Below are positions 52,434-60,740 of a DNA stretch of 64,000 bases, in pieces. The stretch comes from Nitrospirota bacterium (GTDB lineage Bacteria > UBA2233). Made by a program: the position numbers and the translations under genes. Where the stretch lies: assembly GCA_011620345.1 (NCBI GenBank), contig WOZJ01000057.1, positions 62,001 through 126,000 of the forward strand, read 5' to 3'. Positions within the stretch are counted from its first letter, which is position 1. Every line of letters begins with the position of its first letter. Under the pieces are notes generated by a model. It saw only the letters and a list, made by a program, of their open reading frames with translations, was not told the origin of the DNA and did no database searches.

Positions 52434-54671
52434 TTAGCGAAGTTCGACGATGCTGAAAGCCTCGCCGCCCTCGAGGTCATGGCCTGGACGGACGAGGGCA
52501 ATGCCCTGATAGTTTTCCTGGATGGCCTCGCGCAAGAGTCTTCGAAGCGTCCCGATGCCGTGAAGGATCTTGACAGACCCCTTGCCCTTTGTGAGCGCGC
52601 GCGAAATCTGACGCTCGATGAGCCCTAAGGCCGATTCCGCATCCATCCCTCGGACGTCGAGAAGATCCTCGGAATCGCCGGGGGCTTCTTGCAGGTGAAC
52701 CATGACTTGGGGTTTTGGGCCGGCCTTGGGTAGGGGGTGCAGGCTCTCGATCGGGAGTCTGACCTTGAGCTCGCCTAGAAGCACGTCCGCTCGATGCCTT
52801 TCTTGGTTGAGGGCGGCAACGACCCCCTCACCTTTCATCCCCTCTATACGCACCCGGTCCCCTATCAGGAGGGTGCTGGGCATGAAGGCTTCGGGAACCC
52901 TCCCCTCCGGAGAAATGGCCTTAAAGGTTTGGAGCGCTTCCCTTCGGACGGTCTCTTTGAGCGTTCCTGATGTCCTACTCCCTACGGTCTTTTTTCGCTC
53001 TGCTTGAGCAAGGACTTCCTCAAGCCTGTTTTCGAAATCCTTAAGCAGCGTCTGGACACGGCCTCTTTCTTCTTCGAGCCTATGTTTTTCTTCTTGGAGC
53101 TGGTCTTTGAGCGAGAGGTAGGGATCGCTCGCTTTCAGCTCTAGGGCCTTTTTTAGAATCGATTCGGGGAACCCTACGTTGCGGGCCGCATCCAGGGCGA
53201 AACTTTCTGATACTTCGCCCTTTTTTAGGTGGTAGGTCGGAGTTTGGGTTTTTGGGTCGAACTCAAGCGTGTAGACGCTACAAGAACGGTGCGTCTTTGC
53301 CCAGGACTTCATCCAAGGGTTATGCGTGGCGATGAACACGAAGACGCCCTTTTCGAACAGGGCTTCCAGGATGGCCTGGAGCAGCAAGCTGCCCTCAAGC
53401 GGGTCGGTGTTTCTTAGGGGCTCGTCCATCAAGACGAAATCTCCCGGCTCCACCTGCTCTAGGATGGTCTTGAGCCGCGTTAAATAGCCCGTGAACGAAG
53501 AGAGCCCTTCGGCAAGGCTTTCTCCTTCCGCCATTGCAGCATAAATTCCCCGGGGAACAAGCAGAACCGAGCTTTCTTTTACGCAGGGAAGAAGGCCTCT
53601 TTTGACAAGAAGAAGGTTGAGCCCGATCGAGGTTAGAAATACCGTCTTGCCCCCGCCGTTTGGCCCTGTGAGAATGAGCCCAAGCTTGCCTGGTTCAAGC
53701 TCAAAGTCGTGCGGGATGGGCTTTAAACCCTGAAGGATCAGTAGGGGATGGGCTAGTCCCTGAACCTTGGATGGCGGCATCGTCGTTAATTTTGGGCTCT
53801 TGGCGTCAAGCTTGCGTAGAAACTTCGCCTTTGCAACGAGCGTGTCAATTTTCGTGAGAATTTCTAAGTTTGCGCTCAGGTTCGGCATTTCACTCAGGAT
53901 TTTTTCTTGCAATTCTTTTCTAAATCGCTCCAGTGCCTGGTCGTACTCGATACACCGCTGTCTGAAAAGGTTGTTGTGTCGTATGAGCGCAAGGGGTTCC
54001 ATGAAAACCGTGTGTTCGCTCTTGGAGACATCCTGGATGATGCCGCGGAACTTGCCCATCATCTCCTCTTTAATGGGCAAGACGAACCGGCCGTTCCGAA
54101 GCGTGACGTAGCGGTCCTGGAGAAAATTTTGAATCTTGGGGTCATGCAGGGCGTTTTCAAAGAGCGATTCGGTCTGTTTGCGCACTTGCGTAAGCTCGTA
54201 AGCAAGCTCGAGAAGCTCCATCGAAGCATCAGGCCTGACCATGCCTTGGTGATCAAATGCCTCACCAAGGAGCTTGCTTAGCGTATCGAAGTGCGCAAGC
54301 TTTGCGCACAACGAAAAGAGCGGCTCGCAGGCTTGCCATGCGGCCCTTCCGATGGTTCGGGTTCGTTCGAGTACCTCAAGAAATCCTCGGACCCGCAAGA
54401 TGGAAGATGGCGAAATGAGGCCCTGCTCGTGTTCAAGGGCTTCGATCTCCTCAATGCCCTTAGGAAGGACGAACCACTCCACATCTTTGGCCTGAAGGGC
54501 CGCGAGGAGCTTTGCGGCTTCCAGGCAATCGTAGAGTTGCTCGAAACTGTCTAGGAATGGTTCGTCAACCAGCCGGCTTTTGGCCCGCTGCGTTTGGGCG
54601 AGGCTCGCGATATGACGAAAGAGGACATGGACGCTTAGGTCGTCCAAGGTTTGGTGGTCCACAAAAGTCAT
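52434..54671 (-). CDS. mutS2: Endonuclease MutS2
   Basis: 745 residues. Clamp/lever region, ATPase with Walker A GPNGGGKT (336-343) and C-terminal Smr domain with LDVRGMDAESAL. Two departures: Walker B reads FVLMDEPLRNTDP rather than LLDELGAGTDP, and the Smr HGxGxG loop is HGIGTLRR, missing a Gly. In other bacteria MutS2 suppresses recombination or rescues collided ribosomes; the altered motifs may affect nuclease activity. Confidence 0.9.
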   Translation of the reverse strand: MTFVDHQTLDDLSVHVLFRHIASLAQTQRAKSRLVDEPFLDSFEQLYDCLEAAKLLAALQAKDVEWFVLPKGIEEIEALEHEQGLISPSSILRVRGFLEVLERTRTIGRAAWQACEPLFSLCAKLAHFDTLSKLLGEAFDHQGMVRPDASMELLELAYELTQVRKQTESLFENALHDPKIQNFLQDRYVTLRNGRFVLPIKEEMMGKFRGIIQDVSKSEHTVFMEPLALIRHNNLFRQRCIEYDQALERFRKELQEKILSEMPNLSANLEILTKIDTLVAKAKFLRKLDAKSPKLTTMPPSKVQGLAHPLLILQGLKPIPHDFELEPGKLGLILTGPNGGGKTVFLTSIGLNLLLVKRGLLPCVKESSVLLVPRGIYAAMAEGESLAEGLSSFTGYLTRLKTILEQVEPGDFVLMDEPLRNTDPLEGSLLLQAILEALFEKGVFVFIATHNPWMKSWAKTHRSCSVYTLEFDPKTQTPTYHLKKGEVSESFALDAARNVGFPESILKKALELKASDPYLSLKDQLQEEKHRLEEERGRVQTLLKDFENRLEEVLAQAERKKTVGSRTSGTLKETVRREALQTFKAISPEGRVPEAFMPSTLLIGDRVRIEGMKGEGVVAALNQERHRADVLLGELKVRLPIESLHPLPKAGPKPQVMVHLQEAPGDSEDLLDVRGMDAESALGLIERQISRALTKGKGSVKILHGIGTLRRLLREAIQENYQGIALVRPGHDLEGGEAFSIVELR

Positions 54672-54699
54672 CCGGGAATCAAAACCGCCTTACAGTCGG

Positions 54700-54729
54700 T
54701 TGGCAAGCCATGTTCTTGCCTGGTACACT
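54700..54729 (+). promoter_or_regulatory. Putative sigma70 promoter for the DUF2231 gene and fabF
   Basis: TTGGCA (54700-54705), 18-base spacer, TACACT (54724-54729); leader of about 35 nt. Confidence 0.4.
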
Positions 54730-54770
54730 CAAAAGATGCATGAATTATCCTTCAAAACTTGGATGGTGCC

Positions 54771-55250
54771 ATGAATGTTGCCGAGCTCCACCCCGCGTTT
54801 GTTCATTTCCCCGTCGCCCTTACCATTACCGGCCTTCTTTTCTACCTCTTAGGATACGCTAAATGGCCCGAGTTTCAAAGGCTAGCACTTGTTCTGCTCG
54901 CGTTCGCGTTTCTTTTCTCATTTCTTAGTGTATTCACCGGAGAGAAGGCGGCTGAAGTTGCAAAAAGGATTCCTACGATCGAGCAGGCGCTGGAAAAGCA
55001 CGAAGAGCTTGGCGAATGGACCCGTTGGGTGCTCGGGCTTGCTTTTATCGTTGGGATCCTTTCCCAAAGGGTATTCAAGGGGAGCCAGACGTTGGCGGCA
55101 CTGTTCTTTTTGACCTACCTCTTTGCGGCGGGGTTTGTTGGATATACGGGATACCTTGGAGGAGAGCTTGTCCTTGAGCACGGTGCAGGGTTCAGGAATG
55201 TCCTTTCCTTGTCCCCGTTGCCCTTCGAAGAGCCACCAAAAGGGCCGTAG
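54771..55250 (+). CDS. DUF2231 membrane protein
   Basis: 159 residues. N-terminal LHPAFVHFPVALTITGL is the DUF2231 signature with conserved His; four transmembrane helices with a cytosolic or periplasmic loop carrying EKHEELGEWTRW. Homologues are often near haem or redox proteins; role unknown. Divergent from mutS2 and 35 nt before fabF. Confidence 0.88.
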   Translation: MNVAELHPAFVHFPVALTITGLLFYLLGYAKWPEFQRLALVLLAFAFLFSFLSVFTGEKAAEVAKRIPTIEQALEKHEELGEWTRWVLGLAFIVGILSQRVFKGSQTLAALFFLTYLFAAGFVGYTGYLGGELVLEHGAGFRNVLSLSPLPFEEPPKGP

Positions 55251-55285
55251 GTTTGGGTTTTCCAAAAAAGAGGGATTAGTGGTTT

Positions 55286-56530
55286 ATGCGAGTCGTTGTC
55301 ACAGGCGTGGGGTTGGTTACGCCCCTTGGGATTGGGTGGGTGGCCAACCGGCATGCCCTGCTCGAGGGCAAAAGTGGCATCGGGCCGATTACGCGGTTTT
55401 CTGCTGAAGGGTTTGAAGTCAGGATTGCGGGCGAGGTAAAGGGCTTTGACGCGGAAGCGTTTGGAATCACCCAAAAAGACGCTCGCAGGATGGATCTCTT
55501 TACGCTCTACAGCCTGGCCGCGGCCGACATGGCGCTTGCCCAAGCGGGGGTGGGGCAAAAAGACCTCGCAGGGCTTGGGCTTGAGGCTGGCGTGTACATG
55601 GGGGTAGGGATCGGAGGGCTCGGCACGATCGAGGAGAACAAGCGTACCCTGCTCGAAAGGGGCCCAAGGAGGGTTTCGGCATTTTTGATCCCGAAGATCA
55701 TTCCAAACATCGCGGGAGGGACGCTCGCGATCCGCTACAGGATTCACGGACCGAACCTTACGTTTTCCACGGCCTGCGCCGCTTCGGCGCATTCGCTGGG
55801 GGAGGCCTTTTTGGCGGTCCGTTCGGGCAGGCTCCAGCTTGCGCTTGCCGGGGGTGCGGAAGCCGTCGTTACCCCCTTGGCGATTGCAGGGTTCGGCAAC
55901 ATGGAAGCGCTCTCCAAGCGCAACGACGAGCCTACAAGGGCATCGAGGCCGTTCGACAAGGCCAGGGATGGGTTTGTCCTAGCCGAGGGGGCCGCCGTGC
56001 TCGTCCTTGAAGCGCTCGATTGTGCCAAGGCAAGGGGAGCAACAATCCTTGCCGAGGTCGCAGGGTATGGTTTGAGCGACGATGCTTACCACATCACTTC
56101 GCCGGACCCGGAAGGCAAGGGGATGGCTGCATGCATGGCCCGTGCCCTACAAGATTCAGGGTTGAGCCCGGAGTCGGTCGAGTATATCAACGCCCACGGT
56201 ACCTCTACCCGGTACAACGACGCCTTCGAGACGCTTGCAATCAAACGTGTGTTCGGGCAGCATGCCTACAAGCTTGCCGTAAGCTCGACCAAGTCCATGA
56301 CCGGCCATTGCTTGGGCGGTGCGGGAGCGCTCGAGGCCGGGTTCTGTACCATGAGTATCGTCGAGGGATTTTTGCCGCCCACGATCAACTTAGATGAGCC
56401 AGACGAGGGGTTGGACCTCGATTATGTTCCTAATAAAGCAAGGCCGCTCAAGCCTCGCGTGGCAATGAGCAACTCCTTCGGGTTTGGTGGGACGAACGCT
56501 TCGCTCGTCATTAAGGCCTACGAACCTTAA
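55286..56530 (+). CDS. fabF: 3-oxoacyl-ACP synthase II (KAS II)
   Basis: 414 residues. Condensing-enzyme triad Cys164 (STACAASAH), His304 (INAHGTSTRYND), His341 (MTGHCLGGAG). C-terminal SNSFGFGGTNASLV is standard. Elongates acyl-ACPs with malonyl-ACP in the cytoplasm. Followed after 15 nt by a truncated fabH. acpP and fabD/fabG are not adjacent. Confidence 0.94.
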   Translation: MRVVVTGVGLVTPLGIGWVANRHALLEGKSGIGPITRFSAEGFEVRIAGEVKGFDAEAFGITQKDARRMDLFTLYSLAAADMALAQAGVGQKDLAGLGLEAGVYMGVGIGGLGTIEENKRTLLERGPRRVSAFLIPKIIPNIAGGTLAIRYRIHGPNLTFSTACAASAHSLGEAFLAVRSGRLQLALAGGAEAVVTPLAIAGFGNMEALSKRNDEPTRASRPFDKARDGFVLAEGAAVLVLEALDCAKARGATILAEVAGYGLSDDAYHITSPDPEGKGMAACMARALQDSGLSPESVEYINAHGTSTRYNDAFETLAIKRVFGQHAYKLAVSSTKSMTGHCLGGAGALEAGFCTMSIVEGFLPPTINLDEPDEGLDLDYVPNKARPLKPRVAMSNSFGFGGTNASLVIKAYEP

Positions 56531-56545
56531 GGGAGTGATTTTGCG

Positions 56546-56863
56546 ATGTTTCTTGCCGGTTTTGGCAAATACCTTCCGAGCTTGGAGCTGTCCAACGAGG
56601 ATTTCTCTTACCGGCTGCTCACATCGGACGAATGGATCCGCACACGAACGGGCATCCTGAAGGCGGTCTCGAGCAAGATTGGGATTCCTATGGAATCTTT
56701 TTGGACCAACCTGGAACGGTATGGGAACACATCGGCCGCATCCATACCGATCGCCATGTCGGAGCTGCAAGAACAAGGCGGGTTGGAAGGGCAAGCAGCA
56801 TGGGTGTTGAGCCTTGCGTGCGGATCGGGGTTGACGTGGGGAGCCGCCTTGCTGCGTTCCTAG
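56546..56863 (+). pseudogene. Internally deleted fabH (KAS III) remnant, in frame
   Basis: 105 codons. Residues 1-37 (GFGKYLPSLELSNEDF, then TSDEWIRTRTGI) equal the start of FabH; residues 38-105 (IGIPMESFWTNLERYGNTSA and ending GSGLTWGAALLRS) equal its last 68 or so. About 210 central residues are missing, including the catalytic Cys and His; only the Asn of GNTSAAS (Asn61) remains. The reading frame, an AAGGGAG SD and the stop are all intact. No condensing activity is expected. Junction near 56655. Confidence 0.85.
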
Positions 56864-56873
56864 GCTTTCGGCT

Positions 56874-56902
56874 TTCCGCTGAAGCATCTCGAGGGGTATA
56901 AT
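56874..56902 (+). promoter_or_regulatory. Possible promoter for the CAT-anticodon tRNA
   Basis: A perfect TATAAT at 56897-56902 with a weak -35 (TTTCCG, 56874-56879) 17 bases upstream, overlapping the end of the fabH remnant region. Predicted start about 22 nt before the tRNA. Confidence 0.4.
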
Positions 56903-56930
56903 AGATAATTGTGGATACGTAACTGTGCGG

Positions 56931-57006
56931 GGGCCCATAGCTCAACAGGCAGAGCAGCCGGCTCATAACCGGTAGGTTCCTGGTTCGACTCCGGGTGGGC
57001 CCACCA
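56931..57006 (+). tRNA. tRNA with anticodon CAT (elongator Met or Ile2)
   Basis: Acceptor GGGCCCA/TGGGCCC, D stem GCTC/GAGC, anticodon stem GCCGG/CCGGT with loop CTCATAA, T stem CCTGG/CCGGG (one G-U) with loop TTCGACT. Discriminator A, CCA encoded. Not the initiator (normal G1-C72). Elongator Met versus lysidine-modified Ile2 cannot be settled by eye. Confidence 0.92.
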
Positions 57007-57143
57007 AGAGAAAATCGCCTATCGAATGCCATGCATTGTATTTTGCGTGACCTTGCAAGCCAAATCACACTTTTCGGTCCTTCCAAGCCGATGGGTTTCT
57101 TTAAAGCCAACCTAACAAACTTAAGCAAGAAAGGGGGAGGGGA

Positions 57144-57893
57144 TTGCTGAAGCAAGTCCGTGTCCTTTTTCAGTTGCAAGCGCTCCACAAGGATGAAATG
57201 GCTCTTAGGGTGCGCCTAGGTACGCTTCCTAAGAGCATGGAGGAGTTAAGCGAGCAGCTTCTTTCGGAAAAGGAACGCTTACGCGAGCTTTCCGAGCTTA
57301 TGGTTTCCCGGCAGCAACGCCAAGCGAGCATCCAAAAAGAAGTGGTCATCTTTGAGGAAGAGGCCAAGAAGCGGGAAAAACGGCTTTACAACCTCAAAAG
57401 TGATGATGCCTTCCGGGTGTTAATGCGCGAGATTCAGAATCTCAAAAAGGGAAAGAAAATGCTCGAGGAGGAGGCTCTTCAGCTTGAAGAAGACATTCCC
57501 AGGTTCTCCGAAGAGATACAGATGCTTACCTCGAGGGTTGAGCAGCTGGAAAAGGAGTACCACTCCAAGGCCGACTCGGTCGAGAAAGAGTACCAAGGTC
57601 TTCTTGCAGAGCTCGAGCGTGCCTCTTCGCAAATCGAACGGCTTAAGGGGCAGCTGACTCCGGAGTGCGTAAGGCATTATGAGCTGATCCGTTCGAGCTC
57701 GTTGCTGCCTATCGTCGCGCCAGTGCGGAATGGCACCTGTTATGGGTGTTGCATGAACATTCCTCCTCAGCTTTTTAACCGCGTTCAGGCAAACCGGGAT
57801 GTCATCGTTTGTCCGAGTTGCCACCGCATCCTCTATTTCGACAAGAATGGGGAGCTTGATTTAGAAAACGAAGAGGTTATGCTATCAATGTAA
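57144..57893 (+). CDS. C4-type zinc-ribbon coiled-coil protein
   Basis: 249 residues from a TTG preceded by a purine-rich GGGGGAGG. A long coiled coil spans about 10-170 (repeated EELSEQL, LEKEY, ELERASSQ heptads), followed by a four-Cys zinc ribbon (CYGCCMN and CPSCHR) at about 200-232. Family members bind nucleic acids or act as assembly factors, but no function is certain. It is commonly next to rnpB in Deltaproteobacteria, as here. Confidence 0.88.
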   Translation: MLKQVRVLFQLQALHKDEMALRVRLGTLPKSMEELSEQLLSEKERLRELSELMVSRQQRQASIQKEVVIFEEEAKKREKRLYNLKSDDAFRVLMREIQNLKKGKKMLEEEALQLEEDIPRFSEEIQMLTSRVEQLEKEYHSKADSVEKEYQGLLAELERASSQIERLKGQLTPECVRHYELIRSSSLLPIVAPVRNGTCYGCCMNIPPQLFNRVQANRDVIVCPSCHRILYFDKNGELDLENEEVMLSM

Positions 57894-57899
57894 GGCCTT

Positions 57900-58266
57900 G
57901 AAGTTAGGGAGGGGGTCGCGAGTTCCACGGAACTCGAGGAAAGTCCGGACTCCAAAAGGCAGGATGGCCGCTAACCGCGGCTCGGGGTGACCTGAAGGAA
58001 AGTGCCACAGAAAAGAAACCGCCCTCGGTGCAAAAGCCTTGGGTAAGGGTGAAACGGCGAGGTAAGAGCTCACCGGTCCTTCAGCGATGAGGGGCGCATG
58101 GCAAACCCCATCCGGAGCAAGACCAAATAGGGAAGGTATGGGATCGCCTGTTCCGGCCGGTAATTCCGGCGCCTTCCGGGTTAGGTCGCACGCACGTTGA
58201 GGCAAAGAGGAATGACCCTCACCCGCCGTTTGGCGGGGACAGAATCCGGCTTATCCCTAACTTTAA
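57900..58266 (+). ncRNA. rnpB: RNase P RNA (type A)
   Basis: Catalytic RNA that trims tRNA 5' ends. Conserved CR-I segment GAGGAAAGTCCGGACTCC, ACAGAAA-GAAACCGCC, GGTAAGGGTGAAACGG, GGTAAGAGCTCACCGG, CCCCATCCGGAGCAAGACC and AAATAGGG, and the 3' GACAGAATCCGGCTTAT are all present. P1 pairs AAGTTAGGG (57901-57909) with CCCTAACTT (58255-58263), setting the ends. It ends about 21 nt before rsmH. Confidence 0.95.
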
Positions 58267-58286
58267 GGCCTTTCGATGTTTCTACG

Positions 58287-59222
58287 ATGAGCTTGCCACT
58301 TTTGCCTTCGCCTTTTGCCGCCTACCACATCCCCGTCCTTAAGGACGCCGTTGTTTCGTTGGCCTACGGGGCAAAAAACCTTTCCGTCTTGGTGGATGCA
58401 ACCGTAGGAGACGGGGGGCACCTGGAAGCCCTTTTGGGTCTAGTTCCGGAAAGTTGCCGCGTACTCGCTCTTGATCAAGACGCAAGCGCGATCGAACGGG
58501 CAAAGGCCAGGCTTTCCGAGCATCCCCGCTTTGAGTCCATCTTATGGGTCAAGGCGCGGTTTTCCGCTATCCCTGGGCTGCTGAATGAGCTAGGGATGCC
58601 CCAAGCGGGGTTTGTCCTGCTCGATCTGGGGGTTTCCAGCCGTCAGCTGGAGGATCCAGGGCGAGGGTTTAGTTTTCGTCACCCAGGACCGCTGGACATG
58701 CGGATGGATCCGTTTATTCATACGCCTGCCAAAGAGCTGGTCAACACGCTTTCCGAGAAAGAGTTGGCGGATATTCTTTGGGGCTTAGGCCAGGAGCCTA
58801 GGTCCAGGAGGATCGCCAGGGCTATCATGGAGGCCAGGAGAGTCCAGCCAATAGAATCCACCTCGGCCCTTGCCCAAATCATCGAGCGTTCCGTCGGGAG
58901 AAAGGGCCGTTCATTCAAGATCCATCCGGCGACTCGCTCGTTCATGGCGCTTCGGATTGCCGTCAACGACGAGCTTGGAGAGCTGCAAAGAGGGCTCGAG
59001 GGGGCCGTTTCCAAGCTCGGACCGTGTGGTAGAATCGTTGTAATCAGCTACCATTCTCTGGAGGACGGGCTTGTGAAGCGCTTTTTCAAAGCTCGGGACG
59101 ACGGAAGCATCCTTACCAAAAAACCCGTTCGGCCGGACTTGGAAGAGGTTCGTGCCAACCCTCGCTCAAGAAGCGCCAAGCTCCGATGTTTCGAAAAAGA
59201 AGGCCAGAGTTCGTGCATTTAG
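58287..59222 (+). CDS. rsmH: 16S rRNA (cytosine1402-N4)-methyltransferase
   Basis: 311 residues (MraW). N-terminal YHIPVLKDAVVSL, SAM motif VDATVGDGGHLEALL, DLGVSSRQLEDPGRGFSF, PLDMRMD, and C-terminal ISYHSLEDGLVKRFFK, then NPRSRSAKLR. The start at 58287 follows the rnpB 3' end; the longer frame would lie within the RNA gene. No SD. mraZ, its usual upstream neighbour, is absent, and it overlaps murE by 37 nt. Confidence 0.94.
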   Translation: MSLPLLPSPFAAYHIPVLKDAVVSLAYGAKNLSVLVDATVGDGGHLEALLGLVPESCRVLALDQDASAIERAKARLSEHPRFESILWVKARFSAIPGLLNELGMPQAGFVLLDLGVSSRQLEDPGRGFSFRHPGPLDMRMDPFIHTPAKELVNTLSEKELADILWGLGQEPRSRRIARAIMEARRVQPIESTSALAQIIERSVGRKGRSFKIHPATRSFMALRIAVNDELGELQRGLEGAVSKLGPCGRIVVISYHSLEDGLVKRFFKARDDGSILTKKPVRPDLEEVRANPRSRSAKLRCFEKEGQSSCI

Positions 59223-60733
59223 GCCATCTTCTCGAAACCCTTCGTCCGTGCCGGGTTTTAGGGGCAGTTGTGCCGGAAACCCTTTTGTCCGGGATTACCG
59301 ACCACTCCAAACGTGTCCAGCCAGGCTTCGTCTTTGTTGCCCGAAAAGGAGTCAACGCCCACGGGAAATATTTCGTGGCCGAGGCGTTGGCCAACGGGGC
59401 CTCCTGCGTGCTTTTGGAGGATGCCAAGGGTATCGACTCAGGACATGCCTGCCTAATCGAGGTCCCTAAGATAGAAGAGCATATTGCTCATCTTGCCTAC
59501 GGGTTTTACGGGAACCCCCAGCGCCTGCTTAGGCTGATAGGGATTACGGGGACGAACGGAAAGACGACGAGCGCGTGTCTGCTCCAGCAGATGCTTTCTA
59601 GTATTGGAGAGCCATGCGCTTATGTCGGCACGTTAGGGGCAAGGGTTGGTATGGATGCGCCCTTTGAGCCGCTCGAGAACACCACCCCAGGAACTTTCGA
59701 AATGGCCGAGTGTTTGAACAAGGCCCGCCTTGCTGGAGCACGCGCGGTCGCAATCGAAGTATCCTCGCACGCTTTGGACCAGGGCAGGGTGGACGGGCTT
59801 TGTTTCCAAGCGGGGGTGTTCTTAAACCTCTCGCACGACCACCTTGATTATCACTGCTCGATGGAGGCCTACTTTCAGGCCAAAGCCCGCTTATTCCAGG
59901 TGTATATGGGAAAAGGAGGCTTTGCCGCCCTCAACGTTGACGACCCGTTTGGGTGTAGGCTTCTTGAAGGTTTTGGGCAGGGCCGGAAGCTTGGTTTTGG
60001 ATTATGTTCCCAAAAAGGCTTAAGCGCCAAAAACATCGCTTTTTCTCTCCAAGGGACGAGCTTTGAGCTCGTTCTAGACTCAAAGGCCGTAGGAAAGGCC
60101 AGGATACCCCTGGTTGGGCTCCACAATGTTTCTAACGTGCTGGGAGCTTTGGCCCTAAGTGTGGGGCTCGGGTTTGACCCTAGGGCCCTTGTGGCAGCGC
60201 TGGAGCATCTCCCTCAGATCCCGGGCAGGCTTGAGCGCGTGGGACCGAGGGACGGGGGCCCAAAGCCGTGCGTGTTCGTCGATTACGCCCATACGCCGGA
60301 TGCTGTCGAGAGGGTGCTTAAGGCACTTAAGCTCATGAGCCAGGGTAGGCTCATCGGCGTTCTTGGGTGCGGCGGAGACCGCGACCCGTTTAAGAGGCCC
60401 ATCATGGGGAAACTTCTTGCGGAAGTTTGCGACGTTGCCGTCCTCACGCAGGACAACCCTCGAAGCGAGGATCCGCTCGCAATCCTAATGGCGATGGAAG
60501 AAGGCGCAAGAATCTCGGCAAGAAGGTTCGACGGGCAATCCGGGTACGTGTGTATCCCTGACCGCAGCGAAGCCATAGAGTTTGCTCTATCTAGGGCTCT
60601 CCCAGACGATACCGTGGCAATCCTAGGAAAGGGGCATGAGGCCTACCAGATGGTTCGGGGAGTTCGGCACCCATTTGATGACCGCCTTGTGGCAAGGGCG
60701 GTTCTCGATGCGTACAGATCCCCAGGCGTATAG
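59186..60733 (+). CDS. murE: UDP-MurNAc-tripeptide synthetase MurE (meso-DAP-adding)
   Basis: 515 residues. ATP loop GTNGKTT (122-128), EVSSHALDQGRVDG, and the meso-diaminopimelate specificity motif DNPR at 423-426. This points to DAP-type peptidoglycan. It begins inside rsmH; in most bacteria ftsL and ftsI lie between these genes, and neither is present here. Confidence 0.95.
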   Translation: MFRKRRPEFVHLGHLLETLRPCRVLGAVVPETLLSGITDHSKRVQPGFVFVARKGVNAHGKYFVAEALANGASCVLLEDAKGIDSGHACLIEVPKIEEHIAHLAYGFYGNPQRLLRLIGITGTNGKTTSACLLQQMLSSIGEPCAYVGTLGARVGMDAPFEPLENTTPGTFEMAECLNKARLAGARAVAIEVSSHALDQGRVDGLCFQAGVFLNLSHDHLDYHCSMEAYFQAKARLFQVYMGKGGFAALNVDDPFGCRLLEGFGQGRKLGFGLCSQKGLSAKNIAFSLQGTSFELVLDSKAVGKARIPLVGLHNVSNVLGALALSVGLGFDPRALVAALEHLPQIPGRLERVGPRDGGPKPCVFVDYAHTPDAVERVLKALKLMSQGRLIGVLGCGGDRDPFKRPIMGKLLAEVCDVAVLTQDNPRSEDPLAILMAMEEGARISARRFDGQSGYVCIPDRSEAIEFALSRALPDDTVAILGKGHEAYQMVRGVRHPFDDRLVARAVLDAYRSPGV

Positions 60734-60740
60734 GCCCAGC

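Noticed and set aside
56688-57188. Long minus-strand ORF across the fabH remnant and a tRNA
   Set aside because: It reads antisense through the tRNA (giving a SRTRNLPVMS-type pattern typical of translated tRNA genes) and has no family match.
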